This document shows positions 1-11,428 of a DNA stretch of 64,000 nucleotides, in pieces. Every line of letters starts with the position of its first letter. Within the stretch, counting starts at the first letter, position 1. Source of the DNA: Ehretia macrophylla (lineage: Eukaryota > Streptophyta > Magnoliopsida > Boraginales > Ehretiaceae); NCBI GenBank assembly GCA_037974665.1, contig CM075765.1:13883501-13947500 (forward strand), in the 5' to 3' direction. Both the position numbers and the translations under genes were made by a program. Below the pieces are notes generated by a model. That model was not told where the DNA came from. It saw only the letters and a program-made list of their open reading frames with translations, and made no database searches.

Positions 1-234
1 AGCCAATAGGCCACAAAAGGGATAGATGCACATGTATGGTATGGTAAAGTGGTCTTCTTATATATATAGTAATTATTCATTGCATTGCATGTGAACATCA
101 CATCATACTTGATCTTCTTACATATTATCTTCTTTAATTTTAATTGGCTGACGAGTCTTAATTAGGGCTTTTTTTTAATTGTGTCTTCTTAATTAATTGA
201 AACTTAAGTATGCATCCAATAATACTTCTGTCCC

Positions 235-241
235 TATAAAA
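235..241 (+). promoter_or_regulatory. TATA box of RNase T2 copy 1
   Basis: CTATAAAA lies about 65 bp before the ATG at 303. The surrounding sequence is nearly identical to the promoter of copy 2. The promoter was therefore duplicated with the gene. Confidence 0.6.
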
Positions 242-302
242 ACCCAGCACAAATTACAATATCTTCAAGTCTGAAATATTAAAGTACCAATTGATATCCA
301 CA

Positions 303-1143
303 ATGAAGTCTGTAACTCTCCTTCTGGTAATGTGCTTTTTTTTCTATTATTGCTACAGTTAGCCAATTCAATAGCCATCTGGGTATCGGCTAGCTCAACT
401 TTGGCCTGCTACATTTTGTAATTTCAACGTTATTTGTAATAGGACCAAATTGAACAAAGTGATAAACTTTACTATCCATGGCTTGTGGCCACATGACTCC
501 AAGGGTCAATCGATTCCTCAACCATGCCAAGGGTCTAAATTCAACGTTTCGATGGTGAGTGACATAGTTTAATATTGCAATTTTTTCGCATTTTCAATTG
601 TTTTTGCATTCTACAATACTCCATGTTAATCAAAAGTATGTAAATATAGGCAAATCAAGGCCTATTATAATTAATTTTTCCCTTTATCTCTTGATCATTT
701 TGTGATAAACACGGAGTAAACTTGCATATTTCATTCTACTCATTATTATATATACAAATCAAGCCTACAGTATATCTTTAAAAATATATTTAACTAACTA
801 ATTATATAATATTGTTTGAGCATGATCCACAGGTTCAGAATATTAGGGCTGAACTTAACAAGGCATGGCCTTACTTCAATATCCAGGTGTAATGATCCAC
901 ATCAAAATCTCACTCTCACAAGGGGTGTTTACTAAGTACAAGAGGTTCTCCCACCTAACAGACTAGTCTTTTGGGATGGGCTCTTCCTTTGGGTTTGAGT
1001 TGTTACATTCTTGGGCTTATTTTGTTACATTGGTACTTTCGTTGAGAGTGGCCTCCATGGCGGATAGACTATAAGCTAGATTAAGGCATACTTCCTTCCT
1101 CAATACTCAAATCATGTTGTCTTCAAAGCATTGGCCTCACCTT
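303..1143 (+). pseudogene. RNase T2 (S-RNase type), truncated copy 1
   Basis: Exon 1 (303-554) keeps the first catalytic motif FTIHGLWP and the context YRLAQLWPA. It ends at a GTGAGT donor, and an intron runs to the acceptor at 831-832. Exon 2 (from 833) is cut at about 887, before the second catalytic motif. 888-1091 is unrelated DNA, and only the last ~50 bp of exon 3 remain (about 1092-1143). The signal-peptide region has TAG stops at codons 20 and 26 of the ATG frame; the first is shared with copy 2. With one catalytic histidine and the C-terminal half gone, no active enzyme is possible. By comparison with copy 2, about 535 bp were replaced by about 205 bp. Confidence 0.9.
888..1007 (+). 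mobile_element. LTR-like fragment inside RNase copy 1
   Basis: A 120-bp block begins TGTAATGATCCACATC and ends GTTGTTACA, the look of a short TRIM/SMART-type LTR. It starts exactly where exon 2 homology to copy 2 stops. A further ~85 bp of unassigned sequence follows before exon 3 homology resumes. I see no target duplication, so it could be filler DNA from a repair event rather than a clean insertion. Confidence 0.45.
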
Positions 1144-2017
1144 AATTAGTAGCATATATATCCCGAGCTAACGGACTAGGACTGCTTTCTAATAATTTAA
1201 TCAGAGTATAGATAATAGATAATTATAAGATTTTATTTGTCTTATTAAACAATGAAAGGGGCTGAAATTTATAAGTAAGCTCATTAACTATAGTATACCG
1301 CACAAAAATTGATTGTGTCGTCGTACGATTAATAATAAAAAGATAAAAATAAAGCAGCAACAATATAGATTAAATTCTTATTTGACCACACAAATCGCTA
1401 CTCGAGAGTCGTACTCAAAGAATTGGGATTATTGTATGAGAATTCAAAAGAAAACAAATAAATTAAGAAAATTAATTTGGAGTTGTCTAGATTAATTATT
1501 AAAAAGAATTAAGAATTGACTAAGGACTTGTACCCATAACTAAACAAAAATTTAGGTTTTAAGGATCTTATATTCTTATGAAAAAAAAGTGATTTGGGAT
1601 GACAGCTAGCTTTGATTACTCTAATCTATGCTAATGGAGATTGTCCAGTTATGCACGGATTGATTAGACTACAAGCTCTAATCTTACGGGATTAATTAGT
1701 TTAAGGTGTTGGAGGATAACCTATCACTAGCGCATAGATTATCTTCCATTAGACTAAAAGATTCAAAACCATTAGATGACATAATGAAATTAATCTTAAC
1801 CCTACAATTTTTTTTTTTCTCATTCTTCTCCATCTCTCCTCTATTTCTCTCTCACACGACTGAAAAGTTCACGTTGCTCTGACAAATTTCATAGTTTCTT
1901 ACGGATTCAAGATCTTATGCGTCAAGGCTTCAAGAAAAAAGGGTTTGAAGTTTGCCTTAGGTTGCTGCAAGCTTATGCACATTAAGTTATTGTTCTTGCT
2001 GATAGTTCTTCTATTGA

Positions 2018-2218
2018 CATTTTCTACAGGGGAGAGCCCCCATGATTTTTTTTTTATAAAAAATCTATGTAGTATCGTTAAAAAAAATTTACTATCGTTA
2101 AAAAAATATATGTGATATCGTTAAAAATAAATTAACGGCCCCCTTTATTTTTTTTTCCTTGTCATAAATATTCTTATTTGAATCTTGACCCCCCAATTTT
2201 AAAATTCGGACTCTACCC
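2018..2218. mobile_element. Copy-1-specific ~200-bp insertion
   Basis: This block is absent from the matching place in copy 2 (after about 27077), where the sequence runs straight on. TTGA occurs at both edges (2014-2017 and 2219-2222), a possible short target duplication. It contains repeated TATCGTTAAAAA motifs and a GGGG...CCCC palindrome near its left edge. No coding potential is visible and the family is unknown. Confidence 0.5.
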
Positions 2219-2488
2219 TTGATTTTTTGTACATTGTTAAAGAAACAATCAATAGGAAACAGATGTTGTATTCTTGGTTTCAATGCTATATTTTCTTTTA
2301 TGCAGTTTGTTAGTTTTTATGTCTCGTTTTCAGTTGTATGATGGAACTTTGTTTATTCCAATCACAAAGATCTAAAATTGCATAATACTTATCATTATTT
2401 ATCACTTATGCATTTTAATAATCAGATAGGAAGGTGTTTCTAAGAAAAATTACATCTGATGGTGTACTTTATTTTTTTTTTTGGCAAG

Positions 2489-3351
2489 CAAGGGCGGAGT
2501 CAGGCACCGGGGGTCAGTGTAAGCACCCGATGTCTGGCTCTGCCTTTGACAATGATACAATCAGTAACAAACAGTTCGGAGACACTTATTTATACATAAA
2601 CTAATATTTAATTTACGTACATAATAGCAATTATAAAATGTAAGCACCAAAATATATACAAAGTGTTCAAAACATTACTCTCCCCATACAATAATGATAA
2701 TAGAGAAGAATAAATGACTATAGTAATACAAAAAGTATCTTGCATCAATTAAAATAAATATATGAAAATAAACCAAAACAAGCTCACAATAACACACATA
2801 GAGAAATTATATATGTAATTACACTCCTAAAAATGAACAAAATTAAAGAATAAATTCAACAAACAAAATTCCTTCTTCTGTGTAATATAGTTAAACTCCT
2901 TTCAGTATATGAAACGCGACAACAAACCATCCAAATTTGTTTACTGTTTTATTGAGAGAAAAAAAAAATTTATAACAAGTAAATCACGCCTTTTTCTTTT
3001 TTAACTTTTACGTAGACCACAAGTTACAAAGTTTATGATATGAATTGAATAATTACACCAAAGATGCAAGAACCGGTTATGAATCAAGTCAAACCAATAG
3101 AGTGATAGATATAATGATTAATATAAAGTTACCATGCTAAATAATTCAAGTTGCGAGTTTCTATATATTTACATAGTAAGCTTGGATTGGAAAATAATAA
3201 GTGTAGCATGATACTTAAATTTATAAAATTAGTTGAGTATATACTTGCAGTTCTAAAAAGAAATCAGCTTTAACAAAAAAAAAGGTGCATCTATTTTTTT
3301 AATTAAATAAATGTACATGCATACACTGGGGCCTATTTAGCTCTGCCGTTG
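2489..3351. mobile_element. hAT-like non-autonomous element, copy 1
   Basis: The left end CAAGGGCGGAGTCAGG and the inverted right end CAACGGCAGAGCTAAAT form imperfect terminal repeats of the common plant CA(A/G)GGGCGGAG hAT type. Flanks TTGGCAAG (2481-2488) and TAGGCAAG (3352-3359) match at 7 of 8 positions, as expected for an old 8-bp hAT target duplication. The 863-bp interior is AT-rich and non-coding. The same element sits at the same place in copy 2, so it inserted before the segmental duplication. Confidence 0.7.
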
Positions 3352-3359
3352 TAGGCAAG

Positions 3360-3802
3360 TAAGAGAGTTTCATTATATCAAAAATATTTATAGTATACAA
3401 AATGGTGTCCAGCACCAACTAAACTAGGAAGCTCGAATCAAAGATCACATACTTCACAAATAGCTTTATTCAAAAAGTTGTCTTTATATTTTTTTCCTAT
3501 ATACAATTTGTATTTTAAAGTCAAATTAAATTTTACTAAATATTTGTTCTTGAGTAAGAATTTCTTATTGAAAGACGCGCTTGTTCCTCTTTCTCCAAAG
3601 GTGGTAAATGGAAGCACCCAAAAAGAGCTCGATGATAGTCGCTTGAAGAGATATACAATCACAATTACCAACAATTTCCATCCATCTCATAGGACATTAG
3701 CACAATTTGAGACCCATTTTTCAAATTCTCCTCATAAAAGATCACTCAAAGAAAATGTAATTTTTAGTCTCGGCGACAACATGGCAGAAGGAATAGTGAT
3801 GG
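3360..3802 (-). pseudogene. LINE 3' end (zf-RVT region), copy 1
   Basis: Read on the minus strand, this encodes the C-terminal part of a plant non-LTR retrotransposon polyprotein, including the typical FFECSF..RIW zf-RVT segment (clearest in the duplicate at 28435-28680). It is broken by stops. The upstream part of the same LINE continues at 14570-15531; the copia element at 3803-14564 splits the two. It is a relic. Confidence 0.75.
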
Positions 3803-5487
3803 TGTTGGCCTAAAAAGCTTATAATCTTTATTTTGATAATAACAAAACATCTAAATTGTGTTTTAGTATTCTATTTGTATTTTGGGTAAGACATTCAATC
3901 CAACAAAACAAATCCACATCAACATGGGTCAACTCAATTCAATCATGGATCAACTAAATTTAGTCAAAGGCTAGAAAGCTATTGGATCAAAGTCAAAGCC
4001 CAATCAGAAAATGTATCAAAACCCAAAAAGGTAATCCTTTGTCTTCTCTCATGCAAATGAAGACTCTCAGGGGAAATCAAGCTATGTAGACCTAAAGAAA
4101 AAGATTTGTTAACTCGAAGAACTCAAGTTGAAAACTCGACGATAAAGAGGGAGTCACAAGGAAGGAGACATGGCGACATAAGGGGTACCAGTATAAAAAT
4201 GTTGTTTGTCTAAGTATGATTTGTGAAGCTCATAATTTTTCCAATTTTTTTTTATTCGCAAAATATCTTTCGTTCAAATATTTTCAAAAAGATCATTTCG
4301 AATTCATTCTTGAAAAACAGACTTTTTGGATTTCAAACTCTTGTGTTATAAAAATAGTTATAAATCTTTTCAAGAGTTTCGAATATGTTTTAAGATGTTA
4401 AAATGCTAAAAAAACTTTTATATATGTGTCCTTAAAAGTATCCAAATGCTTCACCATTAAACAAATTGTTTTGGGGCTCAAGAAATCACTTTTCAGATTT
4501 TTAAATCATTCGGGCGTTACTAGCCTCATCCGGTAGACCGGATGAAGGCCACAATGACCAGCAGAGAGCTCCAGTCCGGGCGTTACCTACCTCATCTGGT
4601 CGATCAGATGAAGGCCTCAGTGACTGGATTGCTTAATGGGAAAATCCAAGATTTTTGCTTAATATCCGATTTGTGTCTAACTTTTTCCTCCTTTTAAGCC
4701 ATGCTCTCTCACCATCTCAAACATCTCTCCAATGCTTATTCTTCACATTTTCTAAGCTAAATCAAAGAGCTTTTCATATCTTTTTCATTGAGAAAACTTG
4801 AGCTATCACTTTCATATCTTTGAGCATTCAAAGTGTTATTAAATTGTAATATCAAACTCAAATAGGAGTTGCTATTCATATTCATATTTTTACACAATCA
4901 TTGTATTACACTCTTGCACATAGATTGAGAGAATCATTGTGGGAAGAAGTGTTGTAATCCTTTGTGGGCTCAAAGGAAGAGAGATTAGTAGGTTGAGCTT
5001 CACCTACACTTGAAGAAGCTTGTGTAACTCTTGTGGACTCAAGAGTAATTGTAGTTGGTTCTTTGCTTCACCAACATTTGAAAAAGCATCTTAGTGGAGA
5101 TTGTTTAAATCCTAAGGGAATGGAAGACCTTAGGTGGTGGACTAGGCCTCCGGAAGTGCGAACTACTTGAAAATTAACGTGTTTGATTTCTCTTACTCTC
5201 TCTCTCTTTATTTGTCATTTAACTTCCTTTGGATATTGCTTACATTGATTGTTTGATTGTTGTTGATTTATCCACTTGAAGTTTAATCCTTGAAGTTCTA
5301 AATATTTATCTAGTGCTATAATCCTATATGCTTACTAAGTGCTTGATGAATTGCCTATAAGAACTTCTAGAGTATAATTATCTTTTGCTAGATAGTATTT
5401 CCGCATTAAAATTTTAAATTTAGTAATCTTGCCAAACAACCTAATTCACTCTCCCCTCCCCCCCTCTTAGGTTATCTAGGGCCAACA
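3803..5487 (+). repeat. Copia 5' LTR
   Basis: A 1685-bp LTR starting TGTTGGCC and ending GGGCCAACA, matching 12936-14564. It is longer than its partner mainly because of a ~51-bp segment near 5150-5200 that the 3' LTR lacks. A GC-rich palindromic module (about 4500-4630) contains near-repeats of CATCCGGTCGACCGGATGA. Confidence 0.95.
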
Positions 5488-5488
5488 A

Positions 5489-5502
5489 GTAGTATCAAGA
5501 GC
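5489..5502 (+). promoter_or_regulatory. Primer-binding site of copia element
   Basis: TAGTATCAAGAGC, directly after the 5' LTR, resembles the plant initiator tRNA-Met site TGGTATCAGAGC with small differences. This would prime minus-strand DNA synthesis. Confidence 0.7.
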
Positions 5503-5543
5503 TAGCACTCTACATATAGCTTAACATCTAGTAGAGGATCCCT

Positions 5544-7374
5544 ATGGCAAGCTCATCAATGTCTCATATAGTTGAAGGTCAATCTTCCTCTAGACCACCA
5601 TTGTTTAATGGAACAAACTATTCTTTTTGGAAAACTAGGATGAGAATTTATATTCTAGCAAATGACATAAGAGTTTGGAAAGTGATACTAAATGGACCAA
5701 TCACCCCTACTCTAACTAAGAAGGAAGGAGACAAAACTACCACCATCCCAAAACCGGAAAAAGACTTTGATGAAGATGACTTCAAAATGTGTGAAAGAAA
5801 CTTTAAAGCCATGAACATGGTATATCTTGCTTTAGATCCAAATAAGTTTAATAAAATTTCAGTATGCAAAAGTGCTAAAGAAATTTGGGAACAATTAGAA
5901 GTCATATACATAGTTGTTGAATCGTGAATCGTATCGTGAATCGAAATGTCATTTTTTTGAATCGTGAATCGAATCGAATCGTGAATCGTACCGATTCGGT
6001 CACAAATTTAAAACTAATTGATATTTGACATATTATGTTTCTAGTAACAGTTTTTAGTTGAGATTCTTTATTTGAATTAATATTAATATATGTTTTTGTT
6101 ACTTTTCTAGATTGTTCACTACTTCACTTGTTCCTAGTAGCCTAAACAATTTCTGCATCACAATATCACACTATTTTTTTTGGTCGGAACAATATCACAT
6201 TTCACAAGTGTCCAAACTAGTGCTCAAAAGCTGTTGTAAACACAAGTGGTCCAATCAGTTACGAGTTTTGTGTCCCATTTTTTTACTAAAGTGGACTTAT
6301 TTTGTTAGCTACTTTGAAATGTTTTGGGCTATTAAAAAAAAAAAAATTTGACCCGAATCGCAAATGATTCAGTGAATCGTACGATTAACTAACGATTCAC
6401 ACGATTCAGTACCGATTCACTTGCGATTCACGTCGATTCACAATTCTCCTATACGATTCGTATCATTTTTTTAGTGAATCGTATCAAATATTACGATTCG
6501 AATCGCGAATCGTACGATTCTGATTACACTGGTCATATATGAGGGAACTAACCAAGTTAAAGAAACTAGAATAAACATGCTTGTTCATAAATATGAAATG
6601 TTCAAAATGTCATATGATGAAAATATTGAGCAAATGTTTCCTAGATTTACCGATATTGTTAATGCTCTTAAATCTCTTGGAAAAAAGTATTCTAACAAAG
6701 AATTGGTAGGAAAAGTTATCCGAAGCTTAACCGAGCCATGGGAAGCAAAAGTGACGGCCATTGAGGAAGCTAGAAACCTCAAAACTTTCACCCTAAGTGA
6801 ACTTATGGGATCTCTCATGAGCCATGAGTTGAAAAATAAAGATCGAGAAGAAGAAAAAATGAATAATAAGAAGTCACTTTCACTCCTTACATCAAAGACT
6901 TACTCAAGTGATAAAGAAGAAGAAAACATAGAAGATGAAGATGAGATAGCTCTTTTTACATGGAATTTTAAAAAATTCCTCAAATATAAAAAGGTAAGTA
7001 AAGCTCCATCTTACAATAAGTTTATGAACAATGGAAGAAACAAAACAAAGGAAGAAACAAGATGTTTCGATTGTGACAAGACGGGTCACATAAAAGCAAA
7101 TTGTCCGAAACTAATCAAAAACAAGGGAGGAAAAGCCTTGAAAGCAACATATGTTGATGACAATGCATCAACCGATGAACAAAGCGAAAATGGAGAGGTG
7201 GCGAATATCGTTTGTCTTATAACAAAAGAAGATGATGAGGTATGCTCTGAGTATTACTTCTCTAGTTCATTAATTGATGATGAATGTTCATTCGAAAAAT
7301 TACAATATGAATTTTTAAAAATGCATGATAGGTTTGAAATTGCAATTATCAACAAAAGGAAAATTATATTTTGA
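5544..7374 (+). pseudogene. Copia gag (interrupted by hAT element)
   Basis: The N-terminal part (5544-5908) begins MASSSMSHIVEGQSSSRPP and has the copia-type gag core (YSFWKTRMRIYI; KEIWEQLEVIY). A 623-bp hAT-like insertion then intervenes, and the same domain resumes at about 6540 (QVKETRINMLVHKYEMFKM). A CCHC zinc knuckle, CFDCDKTGHIKANCP, lies at about 7066-7110. The frame closes at 7374. Gag packages element RNA into virus-like particles. Further degraded gag with a second C-C-H-type finger (CTYCEKQGHTTSH) follows to about 7800 in other frames. Confidence 0.85.
5909..6531. mobile_element. hAT-like MITE within gag, rich in GAATCG repeats
   Basis: A 623-bp insertion flanked by a perfect 8-bp duplication GTCATATA (5901-5908 and 6532-6539), the hAT signature. 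Its ends, CATAGTTGTTGAATCG and inverted CAGTGTAATCAGAATCG, are imperfect inverted repeats. Both subterminal regions are packed with direct and inverted GAATCGTGAATCG / CGATTCAC motifs, as transposase-binding arrays often are. It has no transposase. Confidence 0.85.
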
Positions 7375-7859
7375 AAGAAGAAAATAAGTTGCTTGAAAAA
7401 GATTGTGACTGTGCTCATGGAAAGGCACTTAAATTTCATTTAAAAATGATGATCTTCAAACAAAAATTGAAAAACAGAAAATCAAGGGTTAAATGAAAGC
7501 CTAGAAAGATTTACAAAAGGAAAAGAAAATCTTGATAAAATGCTTGGTTCACAAAAATTGGCTTTTGATAAAAGTGGATTAGGATATGAACCTTCTCTAA
7601 AACAAAAAACCTTCAAAAGTTATTTTGTAAAAGCATCATCTTCTACAAATGAACCATCAACATCTTAAAAAACATGTACCTATTGTGAAAAACAAGGTCA
7701 TACAACATCACATTATAAATTTCAAAATATGGTAGGTAGAAACTCTAAAATTCCTTCTTGGCTTAAACCAAAATGGATTATTAAATGTGCTAAAAATTAA
7801 TACTAACATTCTAGGACCCAATAGAACTTGGGGCCCTAAATTTTCTTGTTATATATAGG

Positions 7860-9296
7860 TCACCCTAAGAATGAAGTTTGAAGGAAACTAGGTCATCGAT
7901 AGTGGATGTTCAAGACACATGATCGGTGATCCATAACTTTTCTATGAGCTCAACAAATTCAAAGGAAATGTGAGCTTTGGAAACAATGAGAAAGGTAAAA
8001 TCATTGGCAAAGGTAGCATTGGAAATAAAAGTAATATATCTATCCATGATGTGCTACTTGTGAAAGGATTACAACATAACTTGCTCAGTGTAAGTTAATT
8101 ATGTGACAATGGTTATCTAGTTGAATTCAAATCATCATGTTGCACCGTTTTTGATAAAATGAAAAAATGTGTTTTTTATTGCAAATAGACATGAAAATGT
8201 TTATATCATTGACTTTGATAGTATCTCATGTCCAAATGTTGATTGCTTAATCACAACAAGCGAAGATTCTTGGTTGTGGCATAAAAGGTTAGGACACATT
8301 AGAATGGACCTACTTGCTAAACTTTATCGAAAAGATCTTGTAAGAGGTCTTCCTAAAACCAAGTTTGAAAAAGATCATTTATGTGATGCATGTCAATTTG
8401 GAAAATAACATAAAACATCTTTCAAAATCATTAGTCATGTGACCACATCAAAAGCCTTACAAAAACTTCATATGGACCTTTTTGGACCAATGGATGTGGG
8501 TAGTCTAGGAGGATCTAGATATGTCTATGTTATTGTTGATGATTATACTAGATACACATGGGTCATGTTTCTTGCTCTCAAAAGTGATGCCTTAAATGAA
8601 TTTGCAAAATTTTGTAAAAGAGTGCAAAATGAGAAAGGCTACTACATTTTATGCATTCATAGTGATCAAGGCACATAATTCATAAATGTATCTTTTGTGG
8701 AATTATGTGAACAACATGGAATTGAGCATAACTTTTCGGCTCCTAGAACTCCTCAAAAAAATGGGGTAATTGAAAGGAAAAACCGAACTCTACAAGAAAT
8801 GACAAGAACAATGTTGAAAGAAAACAACTTGCCTACATATTTTTGGGGAGAAGCCGTAAATATGGCTTGCTATGTTCTAAATAGACTATTACTTCGACCT
8901 TTTCTAAAGAAAACTCCTTATGAGCTATAGAAGGGACGTACTCCAAACATTTCACATTTTAAGACCTTTGGATGCAAGTGCTTCATCTTAAATAATAAAG
9001 AATACCTTGGTAAGTTTGATTCAAAATCCGACGAAGGTATCTTTATAGGTTACTCTTCTAGAAGCAAGGCATATTGGGTTTACAATAGAAGAACCTCAGT
9101 AATTGAGGAATCTATGCATGTTAATTTTGATGAAACTAACCCTTTTATGTCAAGAAAAGATGAAGATGATGATATAGGTATTCAACTAGTTGAAGAACAA
9201 AGTCAACCTATCTCTACAAGTAAAAAAGGCAATACATCCTCAAGCAATCAAATTGATACTCCAAATGAGGAAAAACAACCAACGTCAAATGATTAA
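7860..9296 (+). pseudogene. Copia protease and integrase region, degraded
   Basis: The aspartic protease motif VIDSGCSRHMIGD is at about 7890-7927. A gag-pre-integrase zinc domain follows (8169-8405: WHKRLGH...LCDACQFGK). The integrase core follows at 8439-8936 with its three acidic positions in HMDLFGP, HSDQGT and GVIERKNR. In-frame stops follow GK (8406), GT (about 8676) and EL (about 8928), and another occurs after the protease. Further text to 9296 resembles the integrase C-terminal linker. In life it would cut the polyprotein and insert cDNA into the genome; here it cannot be translated whole. Confidence 0.85.
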
Positions 9297-9429
9297 ATTG
9301 TCTCAACAAATCAAGATCTTCCAAAATGTTGGAAATTTGTAAAAAATGATCCACATGATCAAATTCTCAGAGATCTATCACAAGGACTAAGAACTCGCTC
9401 TAATCTAAATACTTTTTTGTGAACATGTT

Positions 9430-10974
9430 GCTTTTATATCTCAAATAGAACCTACGAACATAAAAAAAGCATTATTAGATGATGATTGGATTATTGCTAT
9501 GCAAGAAAAACTTAATCAATTTGAAAGAAATCAAGTTTGGACCTTAGTTGAAAGACCTAGTGATTACCCAATTATTGGTACGAAACGAGTTTTTCGAAAC
9601 AAACTAGATAAATCTGGTAATGTAACTAGAAACAAGGCTAGGTTAGTTGCACAAGGATATAACCAAGAAGAAGGAATAGACTATGAAGAAACATTTGCAC
9701 GAGTAGCTTGACTAGAATCCATTCTAATGTTGCTAGCATATACATGTTTTATTAACTTCAAACATTATTAAATGGATGTCAAAAGTGCTTTCCTAAATGG
9801 TTATCTTCAAGAAGAAGTCTATGTTGAACAACCACCTGGATTTGAAAATTCCAATCTATCAAATCATGTGTTCAAACTTTAAAAAGCTCTTTATGGACTT
9901 AAACAAGCACCTAGGGCTTGGTATGATAGATTAAGTGGCTATTTGATTGGTAAAGGTTTTTCTAGAGGTAAACTAGACCCTACCTTATTTGTAAAAAGAA
10001 AAGCTAAAGATATCTTGCTTGTACAAATATATGTTGATGATATTATTTTCGGTGCTACTAATGAATCCCTCTGTGAGTATTTTTCTGAGTGCATGCATAA
10101 AGAATTTGAAATGAGCATGATGGGAGAATTAAATTTCTTCCTTGGACTTCAAATCAAACAAACAAAGAAAGACATTTTCATAAATCAAGCCAAGTACATA
10201 AAGGAAATTGTTAAGAAGTTCGGACTTGAAACTGCAAAAGAGATAAGCACTCCAATGGGAACTTCCACAAAGCTTGACGATGATGAAAAAGGTAAATCGG
10301 TTGATGAAAAACAATATCGAGGTATGATTGGAAGCCTTCTCTATTTAACTGCCTCTAGACCTGATATTATATTTTCTATATGCTTATGTACTCGTTTTCA
10401 ATCTTCTCCCAAGGAATCCCATTTAAATGCCGTAAAAAGAATTATTAGATACCTCAAAGGTACTATTGATTTAGGACTCCTTTACCCAAAAGGTACATCT
10501 TTTGAACTTTTAGGATATTTCGATGCCGACTATGCGGGTTGAAAGATTGATAGAAAAAACACTAGTGGTAGTTGTCACTTTCTTAGACATGTTTTAGTTT
10601 CATGGTCTAGCAAGAAACAATATAGTGTAGCCCTTTCAACGGCGGAAGCCGAGTATGTAGCTATGGGTAGTTGTATGGCACAAATTTTATGGATGAAACA
10701 AACTCTGCTCGACTTTGGTCTAGAATATGATCATGTACCTATCAAATGTGATAATATAAGTGCTATAAGTCTATCAAGGAATCCAATTCAACATTCTAGA
10801 ACTAAGCATATTGAAATTCGTCATCATTTTCTAAGAGATCATGTGCAAAAATGTGATATTGAACTTGTTTTTGTTGATTCTATGCATCAATTGGTCGACA
10901 TTTTTACAAAACCTTTTCATGAAAATCAATTTTGTGTCATTAAAAGAGAATTAGGAATGCTTTGGGTCACTTGA
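9430..10974 (+). pseudogene. Copia reverse transcriptase and RNase H, degraded
   Basis: RVT_2-type reverse transcriptase starts near 9499 (QVWTLVERP; KARLVAQGYNQEEGIDY) and breaks at 9709. The middle (9770-9940) shows MDVKSAFLNG and LYGLKQAPRAW in another interrupted stretch. 9943-10542 carries the catalytic YVDDIIFGAT. The RNase H part has DADYAG, a stop, then STAEAEYVA and TKHIEIRHHFLRDH, ending FTKPFH at about 10920. At least three stops interrupt the reading. It follows integrase, the copia order. Confidence 0.88.
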
Positions 10975-11428
10975 ATTTTTGAAAATCTGTATTTTTTTCT
11001 TCAAAAAATAGGGGATCCGGGCGTTACTGCATTAATCCGGTCGACCGAATGAAGCATGCAACGACCAGATCACGACTCACTGCCGGGTGTTACTGCCCTT
11101 ATCCGGTTGACCATATCAGGGCCCTATCGACCGGATCGCACTGATTGAAAAATGGGGTTTGGTAATTTTTTTTCAAAATTTCTCCTACTAAACTTCAAAT
11201 TCTCTCAATTTCTCTCAACCTTTTCTATTTCAACTCTTCAAAACTACTATCTTTTCATCACTAATTGATTCACAACACATCTTTATCATCAAATCCTTGT
11301 CTTTGCATCATCAAACTCTTCAAAATCTTCAAAAAAAAAAACCTTCAAAATCCTTGCCTACAAGGTGCTCGACGAAATTCCTCAAAGGCAATCTTCTTCT
11401 AAAAACTTCAATTGCTTGCAAACTTCCA
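10975..11428 (+). other. Copia spacer between pol and env-like ORF
   Basis: Non-coding. 11020-11150 repeats the palindromic CCGG-TCGACC-GG module seen in both LTRs. 11160-11428 is CT-rich leader-like sequence before the ATG of the next ORF. I see no coding sequence. Confidence 0.6.

Larger units (their letters stand above)
1..3802 (+). repeat. Segmental duplication, copy 1 (left part)
   Basis: This stretch aligns base for base, with scattered SNPs and small indels, to 24730-28683. Position 1 corresponds to 24730, so the duplication probably continues to the left of the window. It carries, in the same order as copy 2, an RNase T2 promoter and gene, an 863-bp hAT-like element and a minus-strand LINE fragment. 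The homology resumes at 14570-15531 after the copia insertion. Differences specific to this copy are the loss of most of RNase exons 2 and 3, a roughly 200-bp insertion at 2018-2218, and the copia element. Confidence 0.93.
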
